DNA from: Kitasatospora sp. CB01950
GTDB taxonomy: Bacteria; Actinomycetota; Actinomycetes; Streptomycetales; Streptomycetaceae
Direction: 5' to 3'
Assembly: GCF_001905465.1 (NCBI RefSeq)
Contig: NZ_LISX01000005.1
Span: 278 to 64,277, forward strand
DNA length: 64,000 nucleotides
The notes below the pieces were generated by a model. The model saw only the letters and a list, made by a program, of their open reading frames with translations. It had not been told where the DNA came from and made no database searches. Positions 20,009 through 30,538 of this stretch are shown here, one piece after another. The first letter of the stretch is position 1. Each line of letters starts with the position of its first letter. A program made the position numbers and the translations under genes.

Positions 20009-21433
20009 CTACAGCGCTCGAACGGCTGCGGCGAACATGTCCCCGCGCTCGCCGTAGTTGGTGAACATGTCCATCGACGCGCAGGCCGGTGCCAGCAGGA
20101 CGGTGTCGCCCTTCTGTGCGGCGGAAGCCGCCACGCGGACGATCTCGGTCATCGCCTCCGCGCCAGTCTTCCCCGGCGCGGGTTCGAACACCGGGACTTC
20201 CGGGGCGTGTCGCGCGAGCGCCTCGCGGATCAGCTGTCGGTCCTGGCCGATCAGGACGGCCGCGCGCAGCCGCGGGGCCGCGTCGGCGACGAGTTCGTCG
20301 AAGGTCGCGCCCTTGGCGAGGCCGCCGGCGATCCACACCACGGGCCGGAACGCGGCCAGCGAGGCCGCGGTCGCGTGGGTGTTGGTGGCCTTGGAGTCGT
20401 CGACGTAGGTCACGCCGTCGATCTCGGCGACGTGCGCGATCCGGTGGGCGTCGGGCGTGAAGGCCCGCAGCCCGTCGCGGACGGCCTTGGCGTCCACGCC
20501 GTAGGCCCGCGCGAGGGCCGCCGCGGCGAGGGCGTTGGCGATGTTGTGCGGGGCCGGCGAGGAGATGTCGGCGACGGCGCCGATCTCGGCGGCGGCGCGG
20601 TCCCGGTCGGGGACGAAGGCGCGGTCGACGAGCAGGCCGTCCACGACGCCGAGGTTGGAGACGGTGGGGGCGTCGAGGCCGAAGCCGATGGCCCGGCAGC
20701 CCTCTTCGACGTCGGCCTCGCGGACCAGCGCCTCGGTGGCGGGGTCGGCCAGGTTGTAGACGCAGGCGACCTGGTTGCCTTCGAAGATCCGGCCCTTGTC
20801 GGCGGCGTAGGCGTCCATCGAGCCGTGCCAGTCGAGGTGGTCGGGGGCCAGGTTGAGCACGGCACCGGAGTGCACGCGCAGCGAGGGCGCCCAGTGCAGC
20901 TGGTAGCTGGAGAGCTCGACGGCGAGGACGTCGTAGGGCTCCTCGGCGAGGACCGCGTCCAGGACGGAGACGCCGACGTTGCCGACGGCGGCGGTGCGCT
21001 TGCCGGCGGCGGTCAGGATGGACGCCAGCATCTGGACGGTGGTGGTCTTGCCGTTGGTGCCGGTGACGGCCAGCCAGGGGGCCGGCTCGCCGGTGGCGGG
21101 GTGCGGGGCACGCAGCCGCCAGGCGAGTTCGACGTCGCCCCAGACCGGGACGCCGGCCTGCTCGGCGGCGGCGAACAGCGGGCTGTCGGGGGCCCAGCCG
21201 GGCGAGGTGACGATCAGCCGGGTGCCCTCGGGCAGGCTCGCGCCGTCGCCCAGGCGGACGGTGACGCCCTGCTCGGTGAGGGCGGCGGCCTTGGCCTCCA
21301 GCGCGGGGCCGGTGCCGCCGTCCACGACGGTGACGGCCGCGCCGAGTCCGTGCAGGACCCGGGCGGCGCTGATCCCGGAGAGGCCGAGTCCCGCGACGAC
21401 GACCGGCAGGCCGGCCCACTCCGGGTTGTTCAT
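20009..21433 (-). CDS. murD: UDP-MurNAc-L-alanine:D-glutamate ligase MurD
   Basis: A 474-aa cytoplasmic ATP-dependent ligase adding D-Glu to UDP-MurNAc-Ala. An N-terminal Rossmann-like segment ([17 protein letters not shown]) precedes the central ATP loop [15 protein letters not shown], then [24 protein letters not shown], and the C-terminal [11 protein letters not shown] with [12 protein letters not shown] 21433 overlaps the mraY stop (ATGA), which favours it over an ATG four codons upstream at 21445. It is followed by a repeat-filled gap before ftsW. Confidence 0.96.
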   Translation of the reverse strand: MNNPEWAGLPVVVAGLGLSGISAARVLHGLGAAVTVVDGGTGPALEAKAAALTEQGVTVRLGDGASLPEGTRLIVTSPGWAPDSPLFAAAEQAGVPVWGDVELAWRLRAPHPATGEPAPWLAVTGTNGKTTTVQMLASILTAAGKRTAAVGNVGVSVLDAVLAEEPYDVLAVELSSYQLHWAPSLRVHSGAVLNLAPDHLDWHGSMDAYAADKGRIFEGNQVACVYNLADPATEALVREADVEEGCRAIGFGLDAPTVSNLGVVDGLLVDRAFVPDRDRAAAEIGAVADISSPAPHNIANALAAAALARAYGVDAKAVRDGLRAFTPDAHRIAHVAEIDGVTYVDDSKATNTHATAASLAAFRPVVWIAGGLAKGATFDELVADAAPRLRAAVLIGQDRQLIREALARHAPEVPVFEPAPGKTGAEAMTEIVRVAASAAQKGDTVLLAPACASMDMFTNYGERGDMFAAAVRAL

Positions 21434-22491
21434 CCGGTCACCCATCCCGCGTAGAAGAGTCCGAGTCCGACGGCGACGCACAGGCCTTGGATGATCCAGA
21501 ACCGGACCACGATCAGGACTTCGCTCCAGCCCTTGAGTTCGAAGTGGTGCTGGAGTGGCGCCATCTTGAAAACGCGCTTGCCGGTCATCCGGAACGAGCC
21601 GACCTGGATGATCACCGAAAGGGTGATGATCACGAACAGGCCGCCGAGGACGGCGAGGAGCAGCTCGGTGCGGGAGACGATGGCGAGGCCCGCCAGCGCG
21701 CCGCCGAGGGCGAGCGAGCCGGTGTCGCCCATGAAGATCTTGGCGGGCGAGGTGTTCCACCACAGGAAGCCGAAGCAGGAGCCCATCAGGGCGGCGGCGA
21801 CCACGGCGAGGTCCAGCGGGTCACGGACGTCGTAGCAGGACGCGGTGGCCTTGATCGCGTAGGCGCAGTTCTGGGTGTGCTCCCACAGGCCGATGAAGGT
21901 GTAGGCGCCGAAGACCATCACCGAGGCGCCGGTGGCGAGGCCGTCCAGACCGTCCGTCAGGTTCACGCCGTTCGACATCGCGGCGATCATGAAGTAGGCG
22001 AAGAGGACGAACAGCACCGGGCCGATCGACCACTTGAAGTCCTGCACGAAGGACAGGCTCTTGGAGGCCGGGGTCAGGCCGCGGCTGTCCTGGAACTGGA
22101 GCGCCAGGACGGCGAAGGCGAGCGCGACGAAGGACTGGCCGAGCAGCTTCGCCTTGGCACGCAGGCCCAGCGAGCGGCGCTTGACCACCTTGATGTAGTC
22201 GTCCAGGAAGCCGACCAGGCCCAGACCGGTGGTCAGGAACAGCACCAGCAGGCCGGAGGCGGTGGGCGACTCGCCCGTTATCGCCTTGGTGGCGAAGTAG
22301 GCGATCAGGGTGGCAAGGATGAAGGCGATGCCGCCCATGGTGGGCGTGCCCTTCTTGCTGTGGTGCGCCTTGGGGCCGTCGTCGCGGATGTACTGGCCGT
22401 AGCCGTGCCGGGCGAGCACCTTGATCAGGGCGGGGGTGCCGAGCAGGGTCAGCACCAGACCGATCAGGCCGGAGAAGAGGATCTGCTTCAC
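21430..22491 (-). CDS. mraY: phospho-MurNAc-pentapeptide transferase MraY
   Basis: A 353-aa polytopic enzyme making lipid I from undecaprenyl phosphate and UDP-MurNAc-pentapeptide. Conserved cytoplasmic loops are present: [19 protein letters not shown], the Asp-rich [37 protein letters not shown], and the C-terminal [17 protein letters not shown] 22491 overlaps the murF stop (GTGA), and its own stop overlaps murD. Ten hydrophobic segments fit the family. Confidence 0.97.
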   Translation of the reverse strand: MKQILFSGLIGLVLTLLGTPALIKVLARHGYGQYIRDDGPKAHHSKKGTPTMGGIAFILATLIAYFATKAITGESPTASGLLVLFLTTGLGLVGFLDDYIKVVKRRSLGLRAKAKLLGQSFVALAFAVLALQFQDSRGLTPASKSLSFVQDFKWSIGPVLFVLFAYFMIAAMSNGVNLTDGLDGLATGASVMVFGAYTFIGLWEHTQNCAYAIKATASCYDVRDPLDLAVVAAALMGSCFGFLWWNTSPAKIFMGDTGSLALGGALAGLAIVSRTELLLAVLGGLFVIITLSVIIQVGSFRMTGKRVFKMAPLQHHFELKGWSEVLIVVRFWIIQGLCVAVGLGLFYAGWVTG

Positions 22492-23891
22492 TTCGCGGCA
22501 CCGTCCGCGAGCAGCGCCTCGGCGACCTTTTCGAGGCCGACCGAACGGGATGCCTTCACCAGGACCACATCCCCAGGCCGCACCTGACTGCGCAGCAGCT
22601 CGATCGCCGCGTCCGCGTCGGACACCAGCACCGACTCCTCACCCCACGAACCTTCGTTCCTCGCGCCCAGTTCCATCCGGGCCGCCTCGCGTCCGCCGAC
22701 CGCCACCAGCTTGGTGATGTCGAGCCGGACGGCGAGCCGCCCGATGGTGTCGTGCTCGTCGAGGCTGTCCTCGCCGAGCTCCCGCATCTCGCCGAGCACC
22801 GCCCAGGTACGGCGGCGCTCCGGGCCCCTGCCCGCCATCGTCGCCAGAGCCCGCAGCGCGGCCCGCATGGACTCCGGGTTCGCGTTGTAGGCGTCGTTGA
22901 CGACTGTCAGGCCATCGGCCCGGTCGACCACCTCCATGCGCCAACGGGACAGCGCACCGGCTTCGCCGAGTGCCTCGGCGACGCGGTCGACGGGCATCCC
23001 GAGCTCCACCGCCACCGCGGCGGCGGCGAGGGCGTTCGAGACGTGGTGCTCACCGTACAGGCGCAGCTGCACGGGTGCGGAACCGGCCGGGGTGCTGAGC
23101 GTGAACTGTGGCCGTCCGGTGGCGTCCAGGCGAACATCCGTGGCTCGGACGTGGGCGTCCGAGGACTCCCCGAACAACACCACCCGGGCCTTGGTGCGGC
23201 TGCTCATGGCGCGCACCAGCGGGTCGTCGGCGTTCAGCACGGCGACGCCGTCGGCGGAGAGCGCCTCGACCATCTCGCCCTTGGCGGCGGCGATGCCCTC
23301 CTTGGAGCCGAACTCGCCGAGGTGGGCGGTGCCGATGTTCAGCACCAGGCCGACGGTGGGCGGGGTGATGCCGGTCAGGTACTCGATGTCGCCCTTGTGC
23401 CGGGCGCCCATCTCCATCACCAGGTGACGGGTGGTGGGGGCGACCTGGAGGGCGGTCAGCGGGTGGCCGATCTCGTTGTTGTGCGAGCCGGCCGGGAAGA
23501 CCGTTTCGCCGTGCTTGGCCAGCAGTTGGCCGATCAGGTCCTTGGTGGAGGTCTTGCCGGCCGAGCCGGTGAGGCCGACGATCCGCACATCGGTCGCACG
23601 GGCGACGACGGCGCGGGCGAGCCGGCCGAGGGCGACGACCACGTCGTCGACCAGGATCGCGGGCACGCCGACCGGGCGGGTGGCGAGCACCGCGACGGCG
23701 CCGTCGGCGACCGCCTTGGCGGCGAAGTCATGGCCGTCGACGCGTTCGCCGAGCACGCACACGAACAGGCCGCCGGCCTCGATCTGCCGGTTGTCGGTGA
23801 CCACCGCGCCGGTGATCAGCGCGTCCGGGTCGGCCGCGTCCAGGGTGCCGTCGACCGCCTTCGCGGCCTCGGCCAGGGTCAGAGCGATCAC
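22488..23891 (-). CDS. murF: UDP-MurNAc-tripeptide:D-Ala-D-Ala ligase MurF
   Basis: A 467-aa ATP-dependent ligase completing the UDP-MurNAc-pentapeptide. The ATP loop is [16 protein letters not shown]. Other blocks are [56 protein letters not shown] and [16 protein letters not shown]. The open frame continues far upstream inside murE. GTG 23891 is chosen because GGAGG lies seven to eight bases before it and it overlaps the murE stop as GTGA. Confidence 0.96.
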   Translation of the reverse strand: MIALTLAEAAKAVDGTLDAADPDALITGAVVTDNRQIEAGGLFVCVLGERVDGHDFAAKAVADGAVAVLATRPVGVPAILVDDVVVALGRLARAVVARATDVRIVGLTGSAGKTSTKDLIGQLLAKHGETVFPAGSHNNEIGHPLTALQVAPTTRHLVMEMGARHKGDIEYLTGITPPTVGLVLNIGTAHLGEFGSKEGIAAAKGEMVEALSADGVAVLNADDPLVRAMSSRTKARVVLFGESSDAHVRATDVRLDATGRPQFTLSTPAGSAPVQLRLYGEHHVSNALAAAAVAVELGMPVDRVAEALGEAGALSRWRMEVVDRADGLTVVNDAYNANPESMRAALRALATMAGRGPERRRTWAVLGEMRELGEDSLDEHDTIGRLAVRLDITKLVAVGGREAARMELGARNEGSWGEESVLVSDADAAIELLRSQVRPGDVVLVKASRSVGLEKVAEALLADGAAK

Positions 23892-25699
23892 CGGTCCACC
23901 TCCCCCTTGTTCGCCCGCTCGCCTCCGGACGCTCCTGACCCGGCGTCGACGCTCCTCACTCCGGCACTCCTTCGTCGCTTGTCGTTCGTCGCTCTCGCCC
24001 CGACAACCAGCGGCTCCGCCGCGGGCGGCGCGTCCTTCGGCTCGGCGGCGGCCAGTTGCTCCATCGCGCCCCGCAATACCTCGCGGTCGTCGAACGGGCG
24101 GACCTCGCCCTTCACGTACTGCCCGAGTTCGTGGCCCTTGCCGGCCACCAGCACGGTGTCCCCCGCGTGCGCCCGGGCGACGGCCAGCGCGATCGCCTCG
24201 GCGCGGTCGGGGACGGCGAGCACCTCGCCGCGCTCGTCCTCGGGCACCTCGGTGGCGCCGACGAGCATGGTGGCGAGGATCGCCAGCGCGTCCTCGGAGC
24301 GCGGGTTGTCGCTGGTGAGGACGGCGGTGTCGGCGAGCCGCGCGGCGATCGCGCCCATCGGCCCGCGCTTGTACGGGTCGCGGTCGCCGCCGCAGCCGAC
24401 GACGACGTGCAGCCGGCCCTTGGTGACCTCGCGCAGTGAGGCGAGCACGGCGCTGAGCGCGTCCGGCTTGTGCGCGTAGTCGACGACGGCGACGAACGCC
24501 TGTCCGGCGTCGACCTTCTCCAGTCGGCCGGGCACGCCGGGGACCTGCGCCACTCCGGTGACCGCGGCGTCCAGGTCGATGCCGGCGGTGACCAGGGCGG
24601 TGATCGCGCCGAGCGCGTTGGCGACGTTGAACGGGCCGGGCAGCGGCACCGAGGCCGCGGCGCGGGCGCCGTCCGGGCCGAGCACGGTGAAGGTGGAGCC
24701 CGCCGGGCCGAGCTGGACGTCGACGGCGCGCCAGTCGGCGGCCGGGTCGCCCGCGGCGGAGAAGGTCACCATCGGGATCCGGGCCTCGCCGGCCAGCCGG
24801 CGGCCGTAGGAGTCGTCGCGGTTGGCGACGCCGAGCCGGGCCTTGCCGGGCTCGAACAGCCGGGCCTTGGCCCGGTAGTAGTCCTCCATGTCGGGGTGGA
24901 AGTCGAGGTGTTCCGGCGTCAGGTTGTTGAACAGCGCGACGTCGTAGGCCACGCCGTCGGTGCGGCCGTACACCAGCGCGTGGCTGGAGACCTCCATGAC
25001 CACCGAGTCGGCGCCGGACTCGTGCATCACGGCGAGCACCGCGTGCAGGTCGGTGGCCTCGGGGGTGGTGCGCTCGGACTTGATCCGCTCCGTGCCGACC
25101 CGCATCTCGACGGTGCCGATCACGCCGGGCAGCCGGCCGGCTCCGCACAGGCCGCCCTCGACCAGGTAGGAGGTGGTGGTCTTGCCGTTGGTGCCGGTCA
25201 GGCCGATCATCAGCATCCGCTCGGCGGCGGACCCGTAGACCGCCGCGGCAAGCTCGCCCATCACCGCGCGGGGGCTGTCCACCACCAGCAGCGGCACGCC
25301 CGCCGCGGCGGCGATCTCCGCGCCGTCGGCGTCGGTGAGCACCGCGACGGCGCCGGAGGCCACCGCGCCGGCGGCGAACGCCGCGCCGTGGTGGTTGGCG
25401 CCGGGGAAGGCCACGTACACGTCGCCGGGGCGCACCGCCCGGGAGTCGTGGGTGATGCCGGTGACGGCCGGGCCGTCGAGGGGCGGCAGCCCGAGCAGCC
25501 GGGCCGCCTCGGCGAGGGGCAGCGCCGCGGTGCGGCTCGGACGGGGGGGACTCGCGGAGATTTGATCGGATTTCGGCACGGCCGGAAGGCTATCGGCCCC
25601 ATGCCCCCCGGGGCCAAACCGGGTCCCGTCGGCCGTGACGCTGCTCACATCGCGTCCGTCGGCCGCGGCGCGCCGCGAAGTGTCGGGGGTGTCGCTCAT
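23888..25699 (-). CDS. murE: UDP-MurNAc-dipeptide:diaminopimelate ligase MurE
   Basis: A 603-aa ligase adding the third stem residue. The ATP loop is [16 protein letters not shown]. Downstream are TTPEATDLHAVL, EVSSHALVYGR, FNNLTPEHLDFH, and the DNPRSEDALAIL block whose DNPR motif recognises diaminopimelate. The N-terminus has about 55 extra residues before the conserved domain. The C-terminus carries some 45 hydrophilic residues after the usual end (ARATNDKRRRSAGVRS and beyond). ATG 25699 lies one base after the ftsI stop and its stop overlaps murF. The LL or meso form of DAP used cannot be told from sequence. Confidence 0.95.
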   Translation of the reverse strand: MSDTPDTSRRAAADGRDVSSVTADGTRFGPGGHGADSLPAVPKSDQISASPPRPSRTAALPLAEAARLLGLPPLDGPAVTGITHDSRAVRPGDVYVAFPGANHHGAAFAAGAVASGAVAVLTDADGAEIAAAAGVPLLVVDSPRAVMGELAAAVYGSAAERMLMIGLTGTNGKTTTSYLVEGGLCGAGRLPGVIGTVEMRVGTERIKSERTTPEATDLHAVLAVMHESGADSVVMEVSSHALVYGRTDGVAYDVALFNNLTPEHLDFHPDMEDYYRAKARLFEPGKARLGVANRDDSYGRRLAGEARIPMVTFSAAGDPAADWRAVDVQLGPAGSTFTVLGPDGARAAASVPLPGPFNVANALGAITALVTAGIDLDAAVTGVAQVPGVPGRLEKVDAGQAFVAVVDYAHKPDALSAVLASLREVTKGRLHVVVGCGGDRDPYKRGPMGAIAARLADTAVLTSDNPRSEDALAILATMLVGATEVPEDERGEVLAVPDRAEAIALAVARAHAGDTVLVAGKGHELGQYVKGEVRPFDDREVLRGAMEQLAAAEPKDAPPAAEPLVVGARATNDKRRRSAGVRSVDAGSGASGGERANKGEVDR

Positions 25700-25700
25700 C

Positions 25701-27827
25701 TCAGGGCTTCCAGTCGACGGGCAGGTTCGGCGCCTCGCTGCCGCTCGGCGGGACCTGGAGGGTCTTCAGGGTGAACTCCATCACCTGCTTGAACACGGGC
25801 CCGCACAGCTGCCCGCCGAAGTGCCCGTTGACCGGGGCCTGGATGACGCAGGAGACCGTCACCCGGGGCTGGTCGGCGGGCGCGAAGCCGATGAAGGAGG
25901 CGGTGTACCCGGAGTACTTGCCGGTCTTCGGGTCCACCCGGTCGGCGGTGCCGGTCTTGCCGGCCACCCGGTAGCCCGGGATCTGCGCCTTGTTGCCGGT
26001 GCCCTGCTCGTCGGTGACGACGGACTCCAGCATCTCGGTCAGCGTCTTCGCGGTCGATTCCGTCACCACCCGGCTCTGCGCGCCGGCCGGCGCGGGCGTG
26101 AACCGCCCGTCCGGGCCGGTGGTGCCGGCCAGCAGGCTGGGGGCGACCCGCACGCCGCCGTTGGCGATGGTGGAGAACACCGAGGTGGCCTGCAGGGCGT
26201 TCACCGACAGGCCCTGGCCGAACGGGATGGTGTACTGCTGCGAGCCGTTCCAGTCCTCGGGCTTGGCCAGGATGCCGCGGGTCTCGCCGGGGAAGCCGAG
26301 GCCGGTGGGCTTGCCGATGCCGAACCGGTCGAGGTACCCGGCGAGCACCTTGTTGGCCTCGGCCTGGGTGGGGCCCAGGTGTTCGGCGGCCTCGATGGTG
26401 CCGATGTTGGACGACTTGGCGAGCACGCCGGCCAGCGTCAGGTACCAGGTCTCGTGGTCGATGTCGTCGTGGAAGACCCGGTCGGAGCGCTGCAGCGTGT
26501 TGGGCACCGTGACGTGGGTGTCCCAGTTCGCCGCGCCGGTGTCCAGCACCGCCGCCATGGTCATCAGCTTCGCCGTGGAGCCGGGCTCGTAGGCGTCCTG
26601 CAGGGCCGGGTTGCCGAGCTGGTCGGCGCGGGCCGAGGACAGGTCGTTCGGGTTGAAGCCCGGGGAGGTGGCCATCGCCAGCACCTGACCGGTCTTCGTG
26701 TCCTGGACGACCACGTAGCCCTTCTCCGCCCCGGCGTTGGACACCTGGTCGGTGATGGCGCGCTGCGCGGCCCACTGGATGTCCGGGTCGATCGTCAGCC
26801 GCAGGTCGGTGCCGGGCACCGCGTCCTGCCGGTTGCCGCCGGCGGTGGCGACCCGGCGGCCGCCGGCCGAGGCGTAGGTGGAGTAGCCGTTCTCGCCGGC
26901 CAGTTGCTGCTGGTACTGGAGTTCCAGGCCGCCGGTGCCGGTGCCCTCGGAGTTGACGAAGCCGACCAGGTTGGCGGCCAGGCCGTTCGCCGGGTAGCTG
27001 CGCCGGGTCGACTGCTCCCAGAACACGCCGGCCAGCGGGTTCGCGCAGGCGGTGTCGAGGAACTCCCGGCCGCCCTTCTCGGCGGGCTTGCCGATCAGGT
27101 CGCGCTGGATGCGGCAGGCCTTGGTGTCGGTCTGCTTGTTCAGCGAGGACTTCAGGTCGGCGATCTGCGCCTTGGCCTGCGGGGCCTGGCGGGCCGTCAG
27201 CAGCGCGTACTGGCTCTTCGGGTTCTTCGCGTTCAGGTGCAGCGCGGCCGCCAGCTTCTCCTGCGGCTGGCCGAGGATCGGCGCGAGCAGCGCCGCGGCC
27301 TGCTCGGGCGCGTCCGGCAGGTGGGTCGCCCCGGGGGTGAACATGGTCGGGTCGGCGGTGATGTCGTACGCGTCCACGCTGGTGGCGAGGACGGTGCCGT
27401 CGGCGGCGGTGATCGAGCCGCGCTCGGCGGGCAGCGTCACCCGCACGTACTTGTTGGCGCCGGCGCCGGCCGCGAGGGCGTCGGAGTCCAGCAGTTGGAG
27501 CTGCACCAGCCGGCCCGCGAAGATCACGAACACCAGGCCGAGACAGGCCGTCACCAGCCGCAGTCGGCGCTTGGGGTCGCCCAGTTTGATGGTCCGCGGC
27601 GCGGACGCCGGGCGGCGGGCCGGACCGGACCGGCGGACGTCGGGGCGCGGCCGGGGCCGGACGGCGGAACGGCGGTCCCCGGCGGACGGTCGCGGGCGGG
27701 CCGGACGCGGCGGGGTGCCGTCGCCGGAGCGGCGCGGCTCGCCGACCCGGCGGCGCGGTGCGGCGGGTCGGCCGCCGGACGGCGGGGTGCGGCGGGGACG
27801 ATGGGGGTCGCCGGGCGGGCGGGTCAC
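25701..27827 (-). CDS. ftsI: septal peptidoglycan transpeptidase FtsI (PBP3-type)
   Basis: A 708-aa class B penicillin-binding protein working with FtsW. A long basic Arg/Pro-rich cytoplasmic N-terminus (about 1-85) precedes one membrane segment (LVTACLGLVFVIFAGRLVQL). The dimerisation domain (RGSITAADGTVLATS) and transpeptidase domain follow, with EPGSTAKLMT (catalytic Ser in SxxK), LAKSSNIGT (SxN) and VAGKTGTADR (KTG). There is no PASTA repeat. GTG 27827 overlaps the ftsL stop (GTGA). The basic N-terminal extension is typical of actinobacteria. Confidence 0.96.
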   Translation of the reverse strand: MTRPPGDPHRPRRTPPSGGRPAAPRRRVGEPRRSGDGTPPRPARPRPSAGDRRSAVRPRPRPDVRRSGPARRPASAPRTIKLGDPKRRLRLVTACLGLVFVIFAGRLVQLQLLDSDALAAGAGANKYVRVTLPAERGSITAADGTVLATSVDAYDITADPTMFTPGATHLPDAPEQAAALLAPILGQPQEKLAAALHLNAKNPKSQYALLTARQAPQAKAQIADLKSSLNKQTDTKACRIQRDLIGKPAEKGGREFLDTACANPLAGVFWEQSTRRSYPANGLAANLVGFVNSEGTGTGGLELQYQQQLAGENGYSTYASAGGRRVATAGGNRQDAVPGTDLRLTIDPDIQWAAQRAITDQVSNAGAEKGYVVVQDTKTGQVLAMATSPGFNPNDLSSARADQLGNPALQDAYEPGSTAKLMTMAAVLDTGAANWDTHVTVPNTLQRSDRVFHDDIDHETWYLTLAGVLAKSSNIGTIEAAEHLGPTQAEANKVLAGYLDRFGIGKPTGLGFPGETRGILAKPEDWNGSQQYTIPFGQGLSVNALQATSVFSTIANGGVRVAPSLLAGTTGPDGRFTPAPAGAQSRVVTESTAKTLTEMLESVVTDEQGTGNKAQIPGYRVAGKTGTADRVDPKTGKYSGYTASFIGFAPADQPRVTVSCVIQAPVNGHFGGQLCGPVFKQVMEFTLKTLQVPPSGSEAPNLPVDWKP

Positions 27828-28363
27828 CGCCGGCCCCCGGGCGGGGCGGACGCGGGCGGCGCGGGGGCCAGGTCGATGCCGGGGTCGCCGGGGTTCGCCG
27901 AGGCCGACGGCGAGGGCGAGCCGGACGCGCCGGCGGGGCGCTGCCAGGGCTCGGCGCTGCTGCGCGGCACCGGCGGGTTGTCCTCGGCGGCCTTGGGCTT
28001 GCCGGTGACGCCGCCGTCGGTGCCGAGGAAGGCCGGGTCGCCGCCGGGGACCATGCCGAGTTCGCGGGCGCGCTGCTCCAGCGCGTCGGGCGCGGACTGG
28101 GCGGCGATCTCCTGCTGCAGGGTCTGCTGCTGGTCGGTGGCCTCGGTGGTCTGCTTCTTCAGCCGGGACAGCGTGAACGCCCCTTCGTTGAGGGCGGTGT
28201 TGAGCATCAGCAGGCCGAGCAGCCCGGCCGACAGCAGGGTGACCACCAGCACCGCGAACGGGGTGCGCCCCCGCATCGAGCGCGCCCCGGGCCGGACGGT
28301 GATCCGCGCCCTGCCCCCCTGCCCGGGGACGCGCCCCCGGGTCCGCTCGCCGGCCACCGGCAC
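27824..28363 (-). CDS. ftsL: FtsL-like septum formation protein
   Basis: A 179-aa bitopic protein. A basic N-terminus and one membrane segment (about 34-55, TPFAVLVVTLLSAGLLGLLM) are followed by a short coiled coil (LKKQTTEATDQQQTLQQEI) and the ARELGMVPG end block typical of FtsL-like proteins. A Pro/Ser/Ala-rich tail ends the protein. It probably joins FtsQ and FtsB in activating FtsW/FtsI. GTG 28363 has GGAG nine bases upstream. Position between rsmH and ftsI is standard; sequence similarity in this family is always low. Confidence 0.88.
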   Translation of the reverse strand: MPVAGERTRGRVPGQGGRARITVRPGARSMRGRTPFAVLVVTLLSAGLLGLLMLNTALNEGAFTLSRLKKQTTEATDQQQTLQQEIAAQSAPDALEQRARELGMVPGGDPAFLGTDGGVTGKPKAAEDNPPVPRSSAEPWQRPAGASGSPSPSASANPGDPGIDLAPAPPASAPPGGRR

Positions 28364-28400
28364 CGCTCCACTCCCCTTCGTTCCTGCTCCCGGCGGTTGG

Positions 28401-29369
28401 CTACCTCCGGGTCTCCCTGATCCTCTCCGCCACGCGCAGCCGTACGGGCGCGGCGCGCCGGTTCTCCTCGATCTCCTCCTCGGTGGCCAGTTCGGCTCCT
28501 CGGGTGAGCAGTTTCAGCCGGGGCTGGAGCTCCTCGGGGATCACCGGCAGGCCCGGCGGGGCGGTGGAGGTGGCCCCGGCCTGGAGGTACTGCTTGACCA
28601 GGCGGTCCTCCAGCGACTGGTAGGACATCACGACGATCCGACCGCCCACCGCGAGGGCGTCCAGTGCGCCGGGGATGGCCCGGTCCAGCACCTCCAGTTC
28701 GCCGTTGACCTCGATCCGCAGCGCCTGGAAGGTCCGCTTGGCCGGGTTGCCGCCGGTCCGCCGGGTGGCGGCCGGGATGGCACTCCGCACCAACTCCACC
28801 AGACGAGCGCTGTTGGTGAACGGTTCCTTCTCGCGTTCGCGCAGCACCGCGGAGGCGATCTTCCCGGCGAACCGCTCCTCGCCGTACACCTTGAGGATCC
28901 GCGCCAGGTCGCCGTGGCTGTAGGTGTTCAGGACCTCGGCGGCGGAGATGCCGCGGGTCTGGTCCATCCGCATGTCCAGCGGCGCGTCCTGGGCGTAGGC
29001 GAAGCCGCGGTCGGCCTCGTCCAGCTGCATCGAGGACACCCCGAGGTCGAACAGCACGCCCTGCACGGCGGGGATGCCCAGGTCGGCCAGGACCTGCGGG
29101 ATCTCGTCGTACACCGCGTGCACCAGGGTGGCGCGGTCGCCGAACGGGGCCAGCCGCTCACCGGAGAGCTTCAGCGCCTGCGGGTCGCGGTCGACGGCGA
29201 CCAGCCGGACGTCGGGGAAGCGGGCCAGCAGCGCCTCGCTGTGGCCGCCGAGGCCCAGGGTGGCGTCCACCACCACTGCGCCGGGTGCGGAGATCGCCGG
29301 GGCGAGGGCGTCCAGGCAGCGCTCCAGCATCACCGGGATGTGCCGGGGGGCCGGGCTGTCGGTACTCAT
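28401..29369 (-). CDS. rsmH: 16S rRNA m4C1402 methyltransferase RsmH
   Basis: A 322-aa SAM-dependent enzyme (MraW) methylating N4 of C1402 in 16S rRNA. Motifs: [10 protein letters not shown] at the start, the SAM loop [48 protein letters not shown] with PLDMRMD, and [14 protein letters not shown] near the C-terminus, ending in [13 protein letters not shown]. It is the first gene of the cluster in transcription order. No mraZ gene precedes it; 492 bases of gene-free DNA do. Confidence 0.97.
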   Translation of the reverse strand: MSTDSPAPRHIPVMLERCLDALAPAISAPGAVVVDATLGLGGHSEALLARFPDVRLVAVDRDPQALKLSGERLAPFGDRATLVHAVYDEIPQVLADLGIPAVQGVLFDLGVSSMQLDEADRGFAYAQDAPLDMRMDQTRGISAAEVLNTYSHGDLARILKVYGEERFAGKIASAVLREREKEPFTNSARLVELVRSAIPAATRRTGGNPAKRTFQALRIEVNGELEVLDRAIPGALDALAVGGRIVVMSYQSLEDRLVKQYLQAGATSTAPPGLPVIPEELQPRLKLLTRGAELATEEEIEENRRAAPVRLRVAERIRETRR

Positions 29370-29861
29370 AGCGGGCGGGGCCCTTCCTCAGGTGCAGGTG
29401 TGGCCCCGCCATTCTCGCCTACCCGGCCGCCCGCTCCGCACGCCGCCCGTGGTCCCCGCCCGCTCGCTCGGGGGAAGGAGCGACCGCCCGGCACCGGGGA
29501 AGGTGCGCCAGGTGGGCACGGAGCGGGAGGAGGCCGCAGGCTGCGTACGGGCCGGCCGGCCCGGTGCGGAGTGCGGCCCGGCTCCCGGTTGCCGGGGGCC
29601 TTCCGCCGTGCTCCACTGCGCCGCCAGACTATCGTCCACGCCTCGTCAGTCAACGCTCCGCGACAGCGCACCACCCGCCCGGCGGTATCCGTCCGCGCAG
29701 GTCGGGCCGGGGGTGCGGGCCCCCGGCCGGGCGGGGCGCGGAGCGCTCGGGGCGCGCCGGTCGAACCGGGTCGAAGCCGTCCGAACGGGGCCGGGGCCCG
29801 GCGGGTAAAGGCTTGCGCAGGTGGGCCCCGCGGCCGGCCCGACGCCACTACCGTCGTCGCC
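29370..29861. promoter_or_regulatory. gene-free divergent promoter region of the dcw cluster
   Basis: 492 bases between rsmH (minus) and the carbonic anhydrase gene (plus). It must hold both promoters. I see no mraZ, no credible small ORF and no clear dyad; the sequence is very G/C-rich throughout. Confidence 0.5.
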
Positions 29862-30377
29862 ATGGCACCTGTTCCCGGCTCCGACCGGCCGTCCGAGACC
29901 GACCGCTTCGTGGCGGCCAACCGCTCCTACGCCGAGACCTTCCGGGACGGCGGCATGGACGCCCGCCCGGTGCGCAAGGTCGCCGTGGTGGCCTGCATGG
30001 ACGCCCGGCTCGACCTGTTCGCCGCACTCGGCCTGGAACTCGGCGACGCGCACATCGTCCGCAACGCGGGCGGCGTCGTCACCGACGACACCATCCGCTC
30101 CCTGACCATCAGCCAGCGCGCCCTGGGCACCCGCACCGTGGTGCTGATCCACCACACCGGCTGCGGACTGCTCGGCCTGACCGAGGACTTCCGGCACGAA
30201 CTGGAGCGCGAGGTCGGCCAGCGCCCGCAGTGGGCGGTGGAGGCCTTCACCGATCTGGACGGCGACGTCCGCCAGTCCATGCAGCGGGTACGCACCTCCC
30301 CGTTCCTGCCGCACCGCGACGACGTACGCGGTTTCGTCTTCGACGTGCACACCGGTCTGCTGCGCGAAATCCGCTGA
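29862..30377 (+). CDS. beta-class carbonic anhydrase
   Basis: A 171-aa zinc enzyme interconverting CO2 and bicarbonate. The Zn ligands are Cys45 in ACMDARLD (with the Asp/Arg dyad Asp47-Arg49), then His98 and Cys101 in HHTGCGLLG. The RNAGG block (HIVRNAGGVVTDD) is also conserved. Length is at the short end for the family, as in the mycobacterial Rv1284-type enzymes. The plus-strand frame is open for kilobases upstream through dcw genes. ATG 29862 begins the conserved protein, and no strong Shine-Dalgarno is seen. It is divergent from rsmH. Confidence 0.92.
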   Translation: MAPVPGSDRPSETDRFVAANRSYAETFRDGGMDARPVRKVAVVACMDARLDLFAALGLELGDAHIVRNAGGVVTDDTIRSLTISQRALGTRTVVLIHHTGCGLLGLTEDFRHELEREVGQRPQWAVEAFTDLDGDVRQSMQRVRTSPFLPHRDDVRGFVFDVHTGLLREIR

Positions 30378-30538
30378 AACCGCCGGGCCCGCGCCCTCGT
30401 CCCAAACCGGGACAAGCCTTCGTGTGTCGCCCGGCCGGGTGACTTCTGGCCGGAGGACAGGGAAGAATGCGCCAAGTATTCGGGGTGGGCCGGGCTCGAA
30501 CCAGCCGCCCGGCGACTGTTGCACATGGGAGCGTACGG

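Noticed and set aside
25635..29861. Very long plus-strand open frame running through the dcw genes into carbonic anhydrase
   Set aside because: Only the part from 29862 is conserved; upstream it is antisense to murE, ftsI, ftsL and rsmH.
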